A stretch of 64,000 nt of DNA from JAFMJV01 sp034436555 (GCA_034436555.1 DAOTUU010000060.1:1-64000), one strand, 5' to 3'. Positions 7,785 to 16,042 are shown, numbered from the stretch's first letter. Made by a program: numbers and translations. The notes: a model not told the origin generated them from the sequence alone.

Positions 7785-9710
7785 ATGGCGCATCACCCCA
7801 CGTCGGATGACCCCATGGCGGACGTCCCCGAACCGACCCTGGATGACGTGCTTGACGAGCGATGGCTGCGCCGTGTGGCTGGCTGGCGCACGTACGAACG
7901 GGGCGTCGCGTACGCGGAGGACGGCCGCGTGGGTCCTCGGCGCGAGATCGCAGGTGGCGTCACCGCCGTGGTGGACGGCACCCGGCGCTATGCGGCGACC
8001 CTCGGCGTGGAGGGCGGCTCCCTCACCTGGACCTGTGACTGTCCCATCGGCGCCGAGGGCGAGGTGTGCAAGCACGTCGTGGCACTCGCGGTCGCCCACC
8101 GGTCGGATCCGGCACCCGCCCCCGCCGCCGGCGCACCCGCCCCCGCCGCCGGCGCATCAGTGGAGTCGGCCCCGGACCAGCCTGATGCATCGCCGACCAT
8201 CGTCCCCACCCTGACCGACGAGGATGCCGCGGCCTGGGTCCGAAGCCTCGAGGCGCCCGAGCTCGCGGGCCTGCTCCTGGATGCCGCGGCGGCCGATCCC
8301 ATCCTGCGCCGTCGCCTGGTCGAGCAGGCGACGGCCGCCCTCTCCACGGGGGATGCGAGCGTTGACCTGCGCCGGGCATTCGACCACGTGGTCCGCTTCC
8401 CGATCGGCGATCGAGGTCGTCCGGCCTGGGGATTCGTGGAGGGGCTGGACGACGTCATCGACCGCATGGAGCGGTTCCTGGCTCCGGGGACGGCCGCCAC
8501 GCTCGTCGGGCTGACCGAGCACGCCATCGGCGTGATGGAGGAGCTGCTGGGGGTCGTGGATGACTCCGACGGGGACGTCGGCACCGTGATGGAGCGGCTG
8601 TTCGATCTCCATCTGGCCGCGTGCCGATCGGCCCGTCCAGACCCGGTCGCCCTGGCCCGCCGCCTGTTCGCCGCGGAGACCCGGTCGGAGTGGGACTCGT
8701 TCCACGGCGCCGCGAGGACGTACGCCGACGTGCTGGGGCCGGAGGGGCTCGCCGAGTATCGACGCCTGATCGAGCCGATGTGGGCGTTCGTGCCGGCATT
8801 GGAGCCGGGCCAGCGGGAGTCGCGATGGTCGGAGCGCGTCGCCCCCGGCCAGCCCAGCCGCTGGCGTGTCAGCGCCATCGCGGTCCAGGTGGCCGACCTC
8901 ACCGGTGACCTGGGGGAGCGCATCTCGGTCCGGACGCGCGACCTGGGGAGCGGCGACCGATTCCTGGACATCGCCACGGTGTGCCTGGAGGCCGGCGAGG
9001 AGGCGCTCGCGGTCGACTGGGCGGAGCGGGGTGTGCGCGCATTCCCCGATCGCCCGGGATCGCCGCTGCGGCGGTTCCTGGTCGAGCGATACCAGGCCCA
9101 GGGTCGCCACGCGGAGGCGCTGGCGCTCTCGTGGGCCGACTTCGTGGAGCTGCCGGACCCCGAGCGGTGTCGCCGGCTGCGCGCCGATGCCGCGCTGGCC
9201 GGCGACGAGAGGGCGTGGCGGGAACGTGCGATCGAGCACGCCCGCTCGCGCATCGACCCGCGCGCGAGCGGCGCTGCGAGCCTCGCGGAGTCCGCGGTCG
9301 GCGGCTGGAACGACTGGAACTCGGACGGCGGAGCGTCCATCCTGGTGCGACTGCTGCTGGCCGACGGCGAGGTCGAGGCGGCCTGGGCGACGGCGCGGGA
9401 GCATGGCTGCCGACGCGCCCTCTGGCTGGAGCTCGCGGCGGCCCGGTCGAGCGAGCATCCCGCGGACGCCGCCGCGGTCTACCGCCGGGAGGTGGAGACG
9501 CTCGTGGAGACCAAGCACCGAGGCGGGTACGCGGCGGCCGCGAAGCTCGCGCTGCGGGTGGTGCAGCTGGAGTCCGCGGCGGGCGACCCTGGCGCGGGCC
9601 AGGCGTTCCTGGCCGATCTGCGACTGCGCCACAAGCGCAAGACGAGCCTCCAGGCGGAGCTGGATCGCGCGCTGGGCCATTCGCGGGCCCGCGCGTCGGG
9701 CAGGCGCTGA
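7785..9710 (+). CDS. SWIM zinc-finger protein with long helical-repeat region
   Basis: 641 aa from ATG 7785. Residues 84-97 show the SWIM signature CxCx(n)CxH (CDCPIG...VCKHVVAL), which binds zinc and mediates DNA or protein contact. An Ala/Pro linker follows in which a block encoding PAPAAGA is duplicated (about 8107-8156). The remaining 500 residues are almost wholly helical, with TPR-like alternation near residues 400-620, as in other bacterial SWIM proteins that lack an attached SNF2 helicase. No partner gene is adjacent. The role is probably scaffolding; the molecular function is not known. Confidence 0.82.
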   Translation: MAHHPTSDDPMADVPEPTLDDVLDERWLRRVAGWRTYERGVAYAEDGRVGPRREIAGGVTAVVDGTRRYAATLGVEGGSLTWTCDCPIGAEGEVCKHVVALAVAHRSDPAPAPAAGAPAPAAGASVESAPDQPDASPTIVPTLTDEDAAAWVRSLEAPELAGLLLDAAAADPILRRRLVEQATAALSTGDASVDLRRAFDHVVRFPIGDRGRPAWGFVEGLDDVIDRMERFLAPGTAATLVGLTEHAIGVMEELLGVVDDSDGDVGTVMERLFDLHLAACRSARPDPVALARRLFAAETRSEWDSFHGAARTYADVLGPEGLAEYRRLIEPMWAFVPALEPGQRESRWSERVAPGQPSRWRVSAIAVQVADLTGDLGERISVRTRDLGSGDRFLDIATVCLEAGEEALAVDWAERGVRAFPDRPGSPLRRFLVERYQAQGRHAEALALSWADFVELPDPERCRRLRADAALAGDERAWRERAIEHARSRIDPRASGAASLAESAVGGWNDWNSDGGASILVRLLLADGEVEAAWATAREHGCRRALWLELAAARSSEHPADAAAVYRREVETLVETKHRGGYAAAAKLALRVVQLESAAGDPGAGQAFLADLRLRHKRKTSLQAELDRALGHSRARASGRR

Positions 9711-9861
9711 GGTCCCATCGGGCGCTGGAGCGGCTGGCGGGATGGTGATCGGGCCGCCCGGGCTCGTCGGATCGCCGCCCGCGGCAGCGGTGCGAGCGAG
9801 CACCGTGGAGCGTGCGCCTGTGACGCGCAAGCTGGCACGGAATCGGCCGATCGTGAGACCC

Positions 9862-10152
9862 ATGAGCAAGATCCGCTACCGCGACCTCATCAATCGGGAC
9901 CTGCCGTTCCGGGAGCGTGGCTGCACCTCGAAGACCCCGTTCGCCACGCGTGCGGAGGCGCGCGCGGTCGTCCGCCACGGTCGGCACGGGGATGGATCGG
10001 TGAAGCCGTATCACTGCCGCTGGGAGGACCACTGGCACCTGGGTCATCATCGACATGCGGAGCTCCGCCGGCGCCGGGCGGGATGGCGCAGGCTGCGTGC
10101 ACGGGAGCTGGAGGTGTGGTCATGGTCGACGGTCGCCATGGGGGTCGCATGA
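9862..10152 (+). CDS. Small basic His/Cys-containing protein
   Basis: 96 aa from ATG 9862. The protein has GCTSKTPFATRAEARAVVR followed by KPYHCRWEDHWHLGHH. This resembles the small actinobacterial and phage-type proteins in which a basic helix precedes a short Cys/His element ending WHLGH, likely a zinc-stabilised nucleic-acid-binding fold; here only two cysteines remain, so metal binding is uncertain. It lies 150 bp after the SWIM gene on the same strand. The tail after residue 70 is Arg-rich and may be read-through, so the true C-terminus is normal but not conserved. Confidence 0.55.
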   Translation: MSKIRYRDLINRDLPFRERGCTSKTPFATRAEARAVVRHGRHGDGSVKPYHCRWEDHWHLGHHRHAELRRRRAGWRRLRARELEVWSWSTVAMGVA

Positions 10153-10213
10153 GGCTGGAGCCACCGCTCCCGCTCCCGGCACCGCTCGCGACGTCCAGCG
10201 TGCGGCACGACCC
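10153..10213 (+). pseudogene. vapC 3'-end remnant
   Basis: The stretch at 10179-10213 encodes APLATSSVRHDP and is nearly identical at DNA level to 11088-11121 inside the intact vapC downstream (APLATSNVRHYP). Only the PIN C-terminal segment survives; sequence upstream belongs to another gene. It indicates an earlier or duplicated toxin gene at this locus. From here to 10465 I see no other gene. Confidence 0.55.
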
Positions 10214-10465
10214 GGGCGCCGATCACGCCCGGGAGTCCCGCATCCCGCCTGCTCGTGGAGGGCGGGGTGGATCCGGAGGGGGCGGTCCGGCGCATCCATG
10301 CTGCTCGACGCATGACGCGGGAGCGGCCGGACCAGCACACGCGCGATGTCCTCGGCGGGCGCACGACCGTCGGGCACCCCTGACAAGGATGAGCGGTGAG
10401 GTCCAGGCACGCGAGGCAGCAGGTCAGGGGGTCAGACCATGACGCTCCTGCCACTCGCCCGGCAG

Positions 10466-10502
10466 TGGACGACCGGCGGAGACGATGTATGATCCGTACA
10501 TC
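10466..10502 (+). promoter_or_regulatory. Promoter and operator of vapBC, apparently leaderless
   Basis: TGGACG (10466-10471) and TATGAT (10488-10493) are spaced 16 bp, and the ATG at 10503 lies 9 nt after the -10 box, the expected position of the first transcribed base. The inverted repeat GATGTA-N7-TACATC (10484-10502) overlaps the -10 box and start site, suiting autorepression by the VapB ribbon-helix-helix protein. Confidence 0.55.
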
Positions 10503-10787
10503 ATGAAGCGGACGCAGATCTATCTGGACGCCGACCAGTCGCGTGAACTCGGGCGTCGCGCGAAGGTGCGCGGGGTCACCTCGTCTCATCTGATCCGCGA
10601 GGCCGTCGCGCAGTACCTCAGCGGGCCAGATACGGATGCGCACGAGCTGGCGCTCCAGCGTGCCGCGCTCACCGATGCAGCCGGCACGCTCGCGCGGCTG
10701 CCGTCCGGCAGGGAGTTCCAGGACGCGCAGCGTGCCGTGGACCCGGGGCGGGACCAGGACCTGGAGGCGCGGTGGCGCTCCCGCTGA
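10503..10787 (+). CDS. vapB: Antitoxin, ribbon-helix-helix (VapB/CopG type)
   Basis: 94 aa. The start MKRTQIYLDADQSRELGRRA is the beta-strand plus helix of a ribbon-helix-helix DNA-binding domain; the second helix is TSSHLIREAVAQYL. The rest is acidic and probably disordered, wrapping the toxin. I chose ATG 10503 because it begins exactly at the family N-terminus and follows a -10 box at leaderless distance; ATG 10485, behind a GGCGGAG, would add six residues. The stop overlaps the toxin start by 16 bp, so translation is coupled. It should neutralise the PIN toxin and repress the operon through the palindrome at 10484-10502. Confidence 0.85.
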   Translation: MKRTQIYLDADQSRELGRRAKVRGVTSSHLIREAVAQYLSGPDTDAHELALQRAALTDAAGTLARLPSGREFQDAQRAVDPGRDQDLEARWRSR

Positions 10788-11158
10788 TCGTCGTGGACAC
10801 GACCGTGCTGATCGACATCCTGCGTGGACACATCCCGGCGGTCGAATGGGCCGCCGCACTGGATCGACGGATGGTCGCGACCGAACTCACGCGGACGGAG
10901 ATCCTGCGCGGCTTGCGCAGCCACGAACGTGGCGCGGCGGAACGGCTGTTCGCGGGCATCCGATGGATGGGTGTGACGGAGGCGATCGCGCGACGCGCCG
11001 GCGAGCTGGGTCGGGCGTCGCGGCGCAGTCATCGCGGGCTGGGCACCGTCGACCTGCTCGTCGGGGCGACGGCCCTGGACCTGGAGGCCCCGCTCGCGAC
11101 GTCGAACGTGCGGCACTACCCGATGTTCCCCGACCTGGTGCCGCCGTACCCGGACTGA
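10772..11158 (+). CDS. vapC: VapC-type PIN-domain toxin
   Basis: 128 aa from a GTG at 10772 inside the end of the antitoxin gene. PIN-domain acidic residues are in place: VVDTTVLIDIL (first Asp), TRTEILRG (Glu), GTVDLLVGATAL (Asp) and a late NVRHYPMF block. The family cleaves RNA, usually initiator tRNA or rRNA, when the antitoxin is degraded. The gene is complete and shows no lesion. A scrap of a closely similar gene lies 560-900 bp upstream. Confidence 0.88.
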   Translation: MALPLIVVDTTVLIDILRGHIPAVEWAAALDRRMVATELTRTEILRGLRSHERGAAERLFAGIRWMGVTEAIARRAGELGRASRRSHRGLGTVDLLVGATALDLEAPLATSNVRHYPMFPDLVPPYPD

Positions 11159-11364
11159 GAAGGCAGTGATCAGCCGGCCGGCGGTGACGCATTGGGTTGA
11201 TCCGCCGCGCAGGGTGCGGGCGATCCCCCGGGCTCCAGGTTGTCCGTCGCGATGGGGATGGTTTCCACGACCTCAATCGGGGCCACGGTGGGGGGATGCG
11301 GCGGGGATGTCACCGGGTCGCGGTGCGTCGAGGCGACAGGTCCATGGTGTTGGTGCGGCGTGTC

Positions 11365-11380
11365 GCACGCGTGCTACGAT
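11365..11380 (+). promoter_or_regulatory. Promoter and palindrome of the phd/vapC pair
   Basis: The perfect 10-bp palindrome GCACGCGTGC (11365-11374) abuts the -10 box TACGAT (11375-11380). The ATG at 11387 follows after only 6 nt, so the transcript should be leaderless. A Phd-type antitoxin bound at the palindrome would block RNA polymerase. Confidence 0.5.
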
Positions 11381-11386
11381 CGTCGC

Positions 11387-11638
11387 ATGACGAAGGTTGC
11401 GTCCAGAGAGCTGCGGAACCAGACCCGTGCCCTGCTCGATCGCGTCGCCAGCGGCGAGGACGTCACGATCACCGTGGACGGGATGCCGGTCGCACGGTTG
11501 GTGCCGGTGGAGCCCCGGACGCGATGGCTGGCCCGGTCCGTCTTCGCCGCGCGGATCCTGAGCGCGCAGGCAGACGCCGGGCTTCGCCCGGAGCTCCGCG
11601 CGCTGGCGCCGGACACCACCGACGAACTCCCCGGATGA
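11387..11638 (+). CDS. Antitoxin, Phd/YefM family
   Basis: 83 aa. The N-terminus MTKVASRELRNQTRALLDRV and GEDVTITVDGMPVARLVPV are the canonical Phd/YefM fold (dimeric DNA-binding domain). The C-terminal 35 residues are variable, as expected for the toxin-binding tail. The start at 11387 follows a TACGAT box by 6 nt and has no Shine-Dalgarno sequence. The stop codon overlaps the toxin ATG (ATGA). From 11159 to 11364, between this gene and the previous toxin, I see no gene. Confidence 0.88.
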   Translation: MTKVASRELRNQTRALLDRVASGEDVTITVDGMPVARLVPVEPRTRWLARSVFAARILSAQADAGLRPELRALAPDTTDELPG

Positions 11639-12024
11639 CGGAGCGCGCGCTCGCCGACACGTCGATCTTCATCGCGCGGGAGTCCGGGCGAGCCATCGAG
11701 GCGTCCAGCCTGCCCGACCGCCTGGCCATCTCGGTCATCACCATCGGCGAGCTGCGCGCGGGGGTCTTGGCGGCGGCGGATCTGGCGACCCGCGATCGCC
11801 GCCTCGTGACGCTCACCGCGGCGCTGACCCTGGAGCCGATCCCGATCGATGCCGCCGTCGCGGACGCATGGGCCGGCCTGCGCGTGGCGCTGCGCGACGC
11901 TGGACTTCGGATGCCGGTGAACGACTCCTGGATCGCGGCGACGGCCTTGGCGCTGGATGTGCCGGTCGTGACCCAGGATGACGATTTCCCGACCGTCGCG
12001 GGTGTGACCGTGATCCGCGTCTGA
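11635..12024 (+). CDS. vapC: VapC-type PIN-domain toxin (partner of Phd antitoxin)
   Basis: 129 aa. ALADTSIFIARESGR, ITIGELRAGV and MPVNDSWIAATALAL supply the PIN acidic residues (Asp, Glu, Asp), and TQDDDFPTVAGVTVIRV is the usual C-terminal strand. The mycobacterial-type Phd-VapC pairing is common in high-GC bacteria. Translation is coupled to the antitoxin through a 4-bp ATGA overlap. The ribonuclease should be held inactive by the 83-aa antitoxin. Confidence 0.9.
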   Translation: MTERALADTSIFIARESGRAIEASSLPDRLAISVITIGELRAGVLAAADLATRDRRLVTLTAALTLEPIPIDAAVADAWAGLRVALRDAGLRMPVNDSWIAATALALDVPVVTQDDDFPTVAGVTVIRV

Positions 12025-12094
12025 GCGGTGACCGTCAGCCGGCGGATCGAAGGGCCACCCCGATGCGGCTGCTGACGGTCGCCAGAGGCTGAAT

Positions 12095-12115
12095 CTGTCC
12101 TTCTGTGAAGGACAG
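12095..12115. promoter_or_regulatory. Perfect 9+3+9 palindrome before ADP-ribosylglycohydrolase
   Basis: CTGTCCTTC (12095-12103), TGT, GAAGGACAG (12107-12115). It is a perfect inverted repeat 26 bp upstream of the ATG at 12142 and has no following T-run, so an operator is likelier than a terminator. No regulator gene is adjacent. The regulator family is not identified. Confidence 0.55.
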
Positions 12116-12141
12116 GTTCGTGCGAGGATGTCCTTGCGACG

Positions 12142-13095
12142 ATGACAGCTTCTCACGACCTGCTCCGACTGAACTACGAGGCCATCCCGCTCCCGGCGCG
12201 GCTCTCCGGCGGCGTGTGGGGCCACCTTGTCGGGGATGCGCTGGGCGTGCCGTACGAGTTCCGCGATGCGTCGGCGATCGGGGACGTCGTGTGGCGCGGC
12301 GGCGGGATCCACGGGCAGCCCGCCGGGACGTGGAGCGACGACGGCGCGCTGATGCTGGCGCTGCTCGACTCCCTGCTGGATGCCGGCTTCGACCCGGCCG
12401 ACCAGGGGCGGCGCGCGCTCCGCTGGTGGCGAGAGGGGACGTACGCGCCGGGCGCGAACGTGTTCGACATCGGCGGCGCCACGTCCGCGGCCCTGCGGAG
12501 GCTGGAGGCGGGCGCGCCGGCGGAGGAGGCCGGGGTTGCGGGTGAGGCCCTGGGCAACGGGTCGCTGATGCGGATTCTGCCGCTCGCGCTGGTGGAGCGG
12601 ACGGTCACGGACGCGGAGCTGGTGGCGGAGGCGGAGCGGGCGTCGAACGTGACCCACGCACATCCGTGGTGCCGCGCCGCGTGCGCGCTGCACGCGCTGG
12701 TGGTGCGGCGGCTGCTGCGTGGGGAGGTGGATCGTGCGGCCGCGCTCGCGGGTGCGCGGGTCGATCTGCGCCGCATCTGGGTCGACCGCGGGGACGACGT
12801 GCTGCTGGCGGCGCTCGACGCGCTGGAGCGGTGGTCCGGGCGGGAGGGTCGAGGCCACGTCCTCGACTCGTTCTGGTCCGCCTGGGACGCCTTCGCCGGT
12901 GCCGAGTCCTACCGGGACGCCGTGGTCGGGGCGGTGAGGTACGGGCAGGACACCGACACGACGGCGGCGATCGCCGGGGGCCTGGCCGGCGTCTACTGGG
13001 GCTTCGACGGGATTCCGGGCGAATGGCTGGCGGGCCTGCGGGGGCCCGGCATCGTGCGCCCGCTGGTGGATCGGCTGATCGAGACCGACGGGTGA
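12142..13095 (+). CDS. ADP-ribosylglycohydrolase family protein
   Basis: 317 aa. The family hallmarks are GHLVGDALGVPYEF (residues about 27-40), GTWSDDGALMLAL near 62-74 (the T-D-D metal ligands), GNGSLMRILPLAL near 135 and GQDTDTTAAIAGGLAGVYWG near 269 (the second D-T-D metal cluster). The enzyme uses two Mg ions to cleave ADP-ribose from protein (DraG-like), from free adducts, or from DNA. It sits alone behind a perfect palindrome, next to toxin-antitoxin genes, so a role in reversing an ADP-ribosylating toxin or in NAD metabolism is possible but not shown. All metal ligands look intact. Confidence 0.92.
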   Translation: MTASHDLLRLNYEAIPLPARLSGGVWGHLVGDALGVPYEFRDASAIGDVVWRGGGIHGQPAGTWSDDGALMLALLDSLLDAGFDPADQGRRALRWWREGTYAPGANVFDIGGATSAALRRLEAGAPAEEAGVAGEALGNGSLMRILPLALVERTVTDAELVAEAERASNVTHAHPWCRAACALHALVVRRLLRGEVDRAAALAGARVDLRRIWVDRGDDVLLAALDALERWSGREGRGHVLDSFWSAWDAFAGAESYRDAVVGAVRYGQDTDTTAAIAGGLAGVYWGFDGIPGEWLAGLRGPGIVRPLVDRLIETDG

Positions 13096-13445
13096 CGCAC
13101 GTCGACGAGTCAGGTGGGCGCGTGGGCCTCACGTTCCTGCCGGGGACACAGCGCGACGGATGAACCGGCGAGCATTGGCGGGACCTGATTGCCGAGATTC
13201 CTTGGCCCGGGCGCGGTCAGGTGGCCACGTCGCGTTCGCGTGTCGCGGCGGGGTGGAACCCGGTCGATGACCTATGCGCAGCGTTCCGAATCCGGCTGCT
13301 ACCGAGGAGCGACGAGGGTGGAGGGCCCCGCGTCTGACGGATGCACGGTTCGCTCGTGGAGCTTGCTTCGTCAACGCCATGAGGGGACCACCGGGATCGC
13401 ATCGGAGACGCCGAGAATGAGCAGACGGCCGCCGTGGGAGCGCTT
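13096..13445. other. Gene-free interval, no feature recognised
   Basis: This 350-bp stretch lies between the convergent ADP-ribosylglycohydrolase and PD-(D/E)XK-like genes. Short open frames exist on both strands but none has a recognisable motif, Shine-Dalgarno sequence or promoter-start geometry. It is slightly less GC-rich than its flanks. I see no repeat or RNA gene in it. Confidence 0.4.
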
Positions 13446-14144
13446 CTACCGCTTGTCACGGTCAGAGACGAACTTGCCGAGGTTGTGGGTCGAGATCCGG
13501 CCGCGGTCATCCACCAGGTAGAGGGTCCACGCTCGCTGCTCGTCGGAGATGTCGATGGACAGCAGCGTCTTGACCATGTCACCGGTGACCGCCGCCGCAC
13601 CGTCATCCGGGATTAGGATCCCAGTGGTCCCGCCGTGACGAGTCTGGTTCAATTGGAACAGGGACCTGACGGAGCCACGCGATTCCGAGGCATTGATCCT
13701 GGTACCCGCCGCTGTGGGTCCCTTCGCCTCGATTTGCTGGACCCGCTGCTCGGGATGCGTCGCGATGAGGTCGACGTTGCCCCCGTCGTCATGCCAGATC
13801 CCGTCGTAGCGGTACTGCTTGTCCTCGAGGACGAGACTCTCGAGGAGCGAGGGCAATCCGCGTCGCATGGTCTCTCGCTCCCAGGGCGTGACGGGCTCGG
13901 TCCTCGCGTACTCCCGTGCGCGGACACCGTCGTCGAAGTTCGGGAACGCGCCGCCGTAGCGGATGACCGCCTTTACGCAGAGGGCCCAATCGAGACCCGC
14001 CGGATCCGCCCCGGACTCGAGCTCCGCCGACGGCACAGTCAGCAGCGGCCTCCAGCCGAGTCCATCCAGGTGGGCCGCGAGCAGCAACGTGCTGATTTTC
14101 TCAGCCCAGAACGGGGACCATTCCTGAGACCACGGCTCGGCCAT
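13446..14144 (-). CDS. PD-(D/E)XK nuclease-like protein
   Basis: 232 aa from ATG 14144, preceded by AGGGAGAGGG; an ATG at 14171 is the alternative. The C-terminal half contains GGNVDLIATHPEQRVQQIEAKG at about residues 130-150 (written here as VDLIA then QQIEAKG), matching the D-x(n)-E-x-K arrangement of the PD-(D/E)XK nuclease fold, followed by LFQLNQTRHGGTTGILIPDD. The N-terminal half is helical with many Trp residues. No methylase is nearby. An IS21 istB relic lies directly upstream, so the gene probably arrived by transfer. It could be a solitary nuclease or a helper of a mobile element; the call rests on the motif only. Confidence 0.6.
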   Translation of the reverse strand: MAEPWSQEWSPFWAEKISTLLLAAHLDGLGWRPLLTVPSAELESGADPAGLDWALCVKAVIRYGGAFPNFDDGVRAREYARTEPVTPWERETMRRGLPSLLESLVLEDKQYRYDGIWHDDGGNVDLIATHPEQRVQQIEAKGPTAAGTRINASESRGSVRSLFQLNQTRHGGTTGILIPDDGAAAVTGDMVKTLLSIDISDEQRAWTLYLVDDRGRISTHNLGKFVSDRDKR

Positions 14145-14331
14145 CCCTCTCCCTCTACTCGTTCCTTCCATTATGGAGGTGTGACAGGATCGGCGCGAGG
14201 CGGACTCGCGCGGTGGCCGCCGCCCCGGCCATCTCCCACCCCCGAGCTCGCGGAACCAGCGCGCCATCTCCTCCACGGCGCCTACCTCGGTGGTCGCGTT
14301 CGGGGTCGCGTGGGCGGGGCCAAGCCCGGAG

Positions 14332-14638
14332 AGGCTCTTCGCCGGCTGGTCTCGGTGAAGAGCACGGCATGGCCGCGACGACACGCCTGGTGACCGAGCG
14401 CCTGGGCGACCATCGTCTTGCCCACCCCGCCGGGTCCGTGGAGGATCACCGATCCCCCGGCATCGACGAAGCGCAGCGTGGCGATGTCCCGGATGACCGC
14501 GGCGGGCACGCCGGGGTTGAAGCCGAAGTCGAACTCCTCGAGCGTCACGGTCTGCTCGAACCGTGCCGCGTGGACCCGGCGCACGCGCGCCGCGGCGTCC
14601 CGGCGGGCACTGCCACACGATCGGCACCGGTGGACCAC
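14332..14638 (-). pseudogene. IS21-family istB remnant (AAA ATPase N-terminal half)
   Basis: The minus strand encodes ARFEQTVTLEEFDFGFNP, then IATLRFVDAGGSVILHGP and GGVGKTMVAQALG. This is the IstB opening (ARFPxxKTLEDFDF) and its Walker A. The likeness ends after AVLFTETS near 14335, where the frame becomes unrelated. IstB is the ATPase helper of the IS21 transposase; here the C-terminal two-thirds and all of istA are missing. I see no terminal inverted repeats or target duplication. Between 14145 and 14331 nothing else is recognisable. Confidence 0.75.
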
Positions 14639-14776
14639 GTCTCCACCACCCGACCCTCCCGGAGCCTCACCTCCTGGAGGGTCACCTCGTCAACGACCTC
14701 CTCATCGTGGACGAGCGGACGCCTCCCCACCATCGATCTGCGCCGCCGTCATCGGCGCGGTCGTGCCCACACAGGG

Positions 14777-15409
14777 GTGCCGCCTACTGCAAAGGCGTTC
14801 CAGCTGTCCGGCGGTGACTACGTCGCCACGCTCGCGACGCGGAGCACGGATCGATCCAGCCTCGACTTCGGATGTTTTTCCAATGCCTCACTCAGGCTGA
14901 CTGACGACAACAGCGAAGCCGCCTCCGTCCGGGGTCAGGCCGACAGGAAGCATGCCGGAAAGACGGCCACGTACCTCTATGGCATCCCGGCGGGCCGCTA
15001 CTTCTGGGACCTCGATCTGTCGACCTGTGAGCGGTGGGAGATCCGGTTGGAGAGCATCCAGCATGCCTACGCACCCGAGCCCGAGGCCGGGACGGTCACC
15101 CGCAGCGGGAAGGACACGTTGGACACCACCCCGTTCGTCCTGACGGGTGGCGATTACACCGTGGCCATGCGACTGAAGTCCGGCGCCGGTGATTGCGACC
15201 TGGACGCATATCTCATCCCGGTCGCCGACTATGACCTGTTCTCTAGGGTCGGCGACGTCTCCGTCGAGAGCCCGAAGCGAAAGACGGTGAATGACGAAAG
15301 CCAGATCTACGCGGTGCCCGCGGATCGGTACTATTGGTCGGTCAAGTCGAGCGCATTCGCCGTTGGCTTGGCGACCTGCGACTGGACGCTGACCATTCAG
15401 CCGCAGTAG
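14777..15409 (+). pseudogene. C-terminal part of a secreted repeat protein, 5' end lost
   Basis: From an in-frame GTG at 14777 (no Shine-Dalgarno sequence) the frame encodes about 210 residues with two related modules: FQLSGGDYVATLATRSTD near the start and FVLTGGDYTVAMRLKSGA about 115 residues later, each followed by a conserved Cys and a Y-x-VPA-x-RYYWSV or IPAGRYFWDL strand. Such modules are typical of secreted or lipoprotein beta-sandwich domains, yet there is no signal peptide. The upstream sequence is the istB relic on the other strand. I infer that insertion or deletion removed the 5' half of a larger gene. The ligand is unknown. Confidence 0.6.
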
Positions 15410-15417
15410 TCGTCCGT

Positions 15418-15572
15418 CGTCACCCAGCGACCACCGCATAGATGGGCGCGGCGGGCGGGTCCACGCGGCCATGCACGGTGGCCACCGTGAGCGTGGACTC
15501 CCGTCATGGCCGGTCGCCGCGACGCCCGGAGCGCGCCCAACAGCCGTGCCATCGTTGGAGGACGATTCGCCG
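15418..15572 (+). repeat. ~155-bp inverted-repeat element, copy A
   Basis: It begins GTCACCCAGCGACCACCGCA and ends near ATCGTTGGAGGACGATTCGC. The left end (GTCA-CCAGCGA ... GGGCGC) is matched by the reverse complement of the right end (GCGCCCAA ... TCGCTGG-TGAC in the family). Internal landmarks shared by copies A, C and D are GAGCGTG and CGCCGCGACGC. It lies directly after the beheaded secreted-protein gene. Confidence 0.75.
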
Positions 15573-15680
15573 CGGGCCGGCGCGACGACGCCGAGCGTGG
15601 ATCCGGCCGCCCCGCCCACGATCCCGGCCGCCGGACGCGCCCAACAACGCGTGGGTCGCTGGCTGACGACTCGCGGGTCG
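15573..15680 (+). repeat. ~155-bp inverted-repeat element, partial copy A2
   Basis: A second, left-truncated copy follows copy A in the same orientation: GCGACGACGCCGAGCGTGGA, then ACGCGCCCAACAACGCGTGG and the right end TCGCTGGCTGACGACTCGCG (15657-15676). The right half is clearer than in copy A; the left 40 bp are missing. Confidence 0.65.
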
Positions 15681-15687
15681 CGGATGC

Positions 15688-16020
15688 CTACCGATCCCGA
15701 CGCGCCGCGATCGCGAACGCCATGAACCAGGCGTCCAGCGTCGCATCGGTGGATCCGTACTCGTTGTCGCCGACGAGGTGGTCGCAGATGACCTCGCGCG
15801 CCCGCGCGATCTCCCGGCGACGCGGACCGCCCCACCTGGGGTCGGCGAGGGTGAGGTCCATGAGGTCCAGGGCCCGCTCCAGGGCGAGCTCGAAGCGGGC
15901 CGAATCTCCGGCGGCGCGCGCACGCAGGGCACGGCCCACGTCCGACCCGACATTGCCGAGCTGCTCAGGCAGCGACATCGTCCCCCAGCGCGAGGCCGCG
16001 AGATCCCGATGCAGCGTCAC
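15688..16020 (-). CDS. Conserved hypothetical protein, helical
   Basis: 110 aa from a GTG at 16020. The sequence SRWGTMSLPEQLGNVGSDVG, then ARFELALERALDLMDLTLAD and ARAREVICDHLVGDNEYGS, is shared by a family of about 110-residue uncharacterised proteins in bacteria and archaea; the N-terminal block before MSLPEQ is also conserved, which favours the upstream GTG over ATG 15979. It is all-alpha and probably cytoplasmic. It is encoded just after a vapBC pair on the same strand. The family has no assigned function, though it is often found near toxin or nucleotidyltransferase genes. Confidence 0.75.
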   Translation of the reverse strand: MTLHRDLAASRWGTMSLPEQLGNVGSDVGRALRARAAGDSARFELALERALDLMDLTLADPRWGGPRRREIARAREVICDHLVGDNEYGSTDATLDAWFMAFAIAARRDR

Positions 16021-16042
16021 GGCAGGACCCGCCCCGCCCCGG

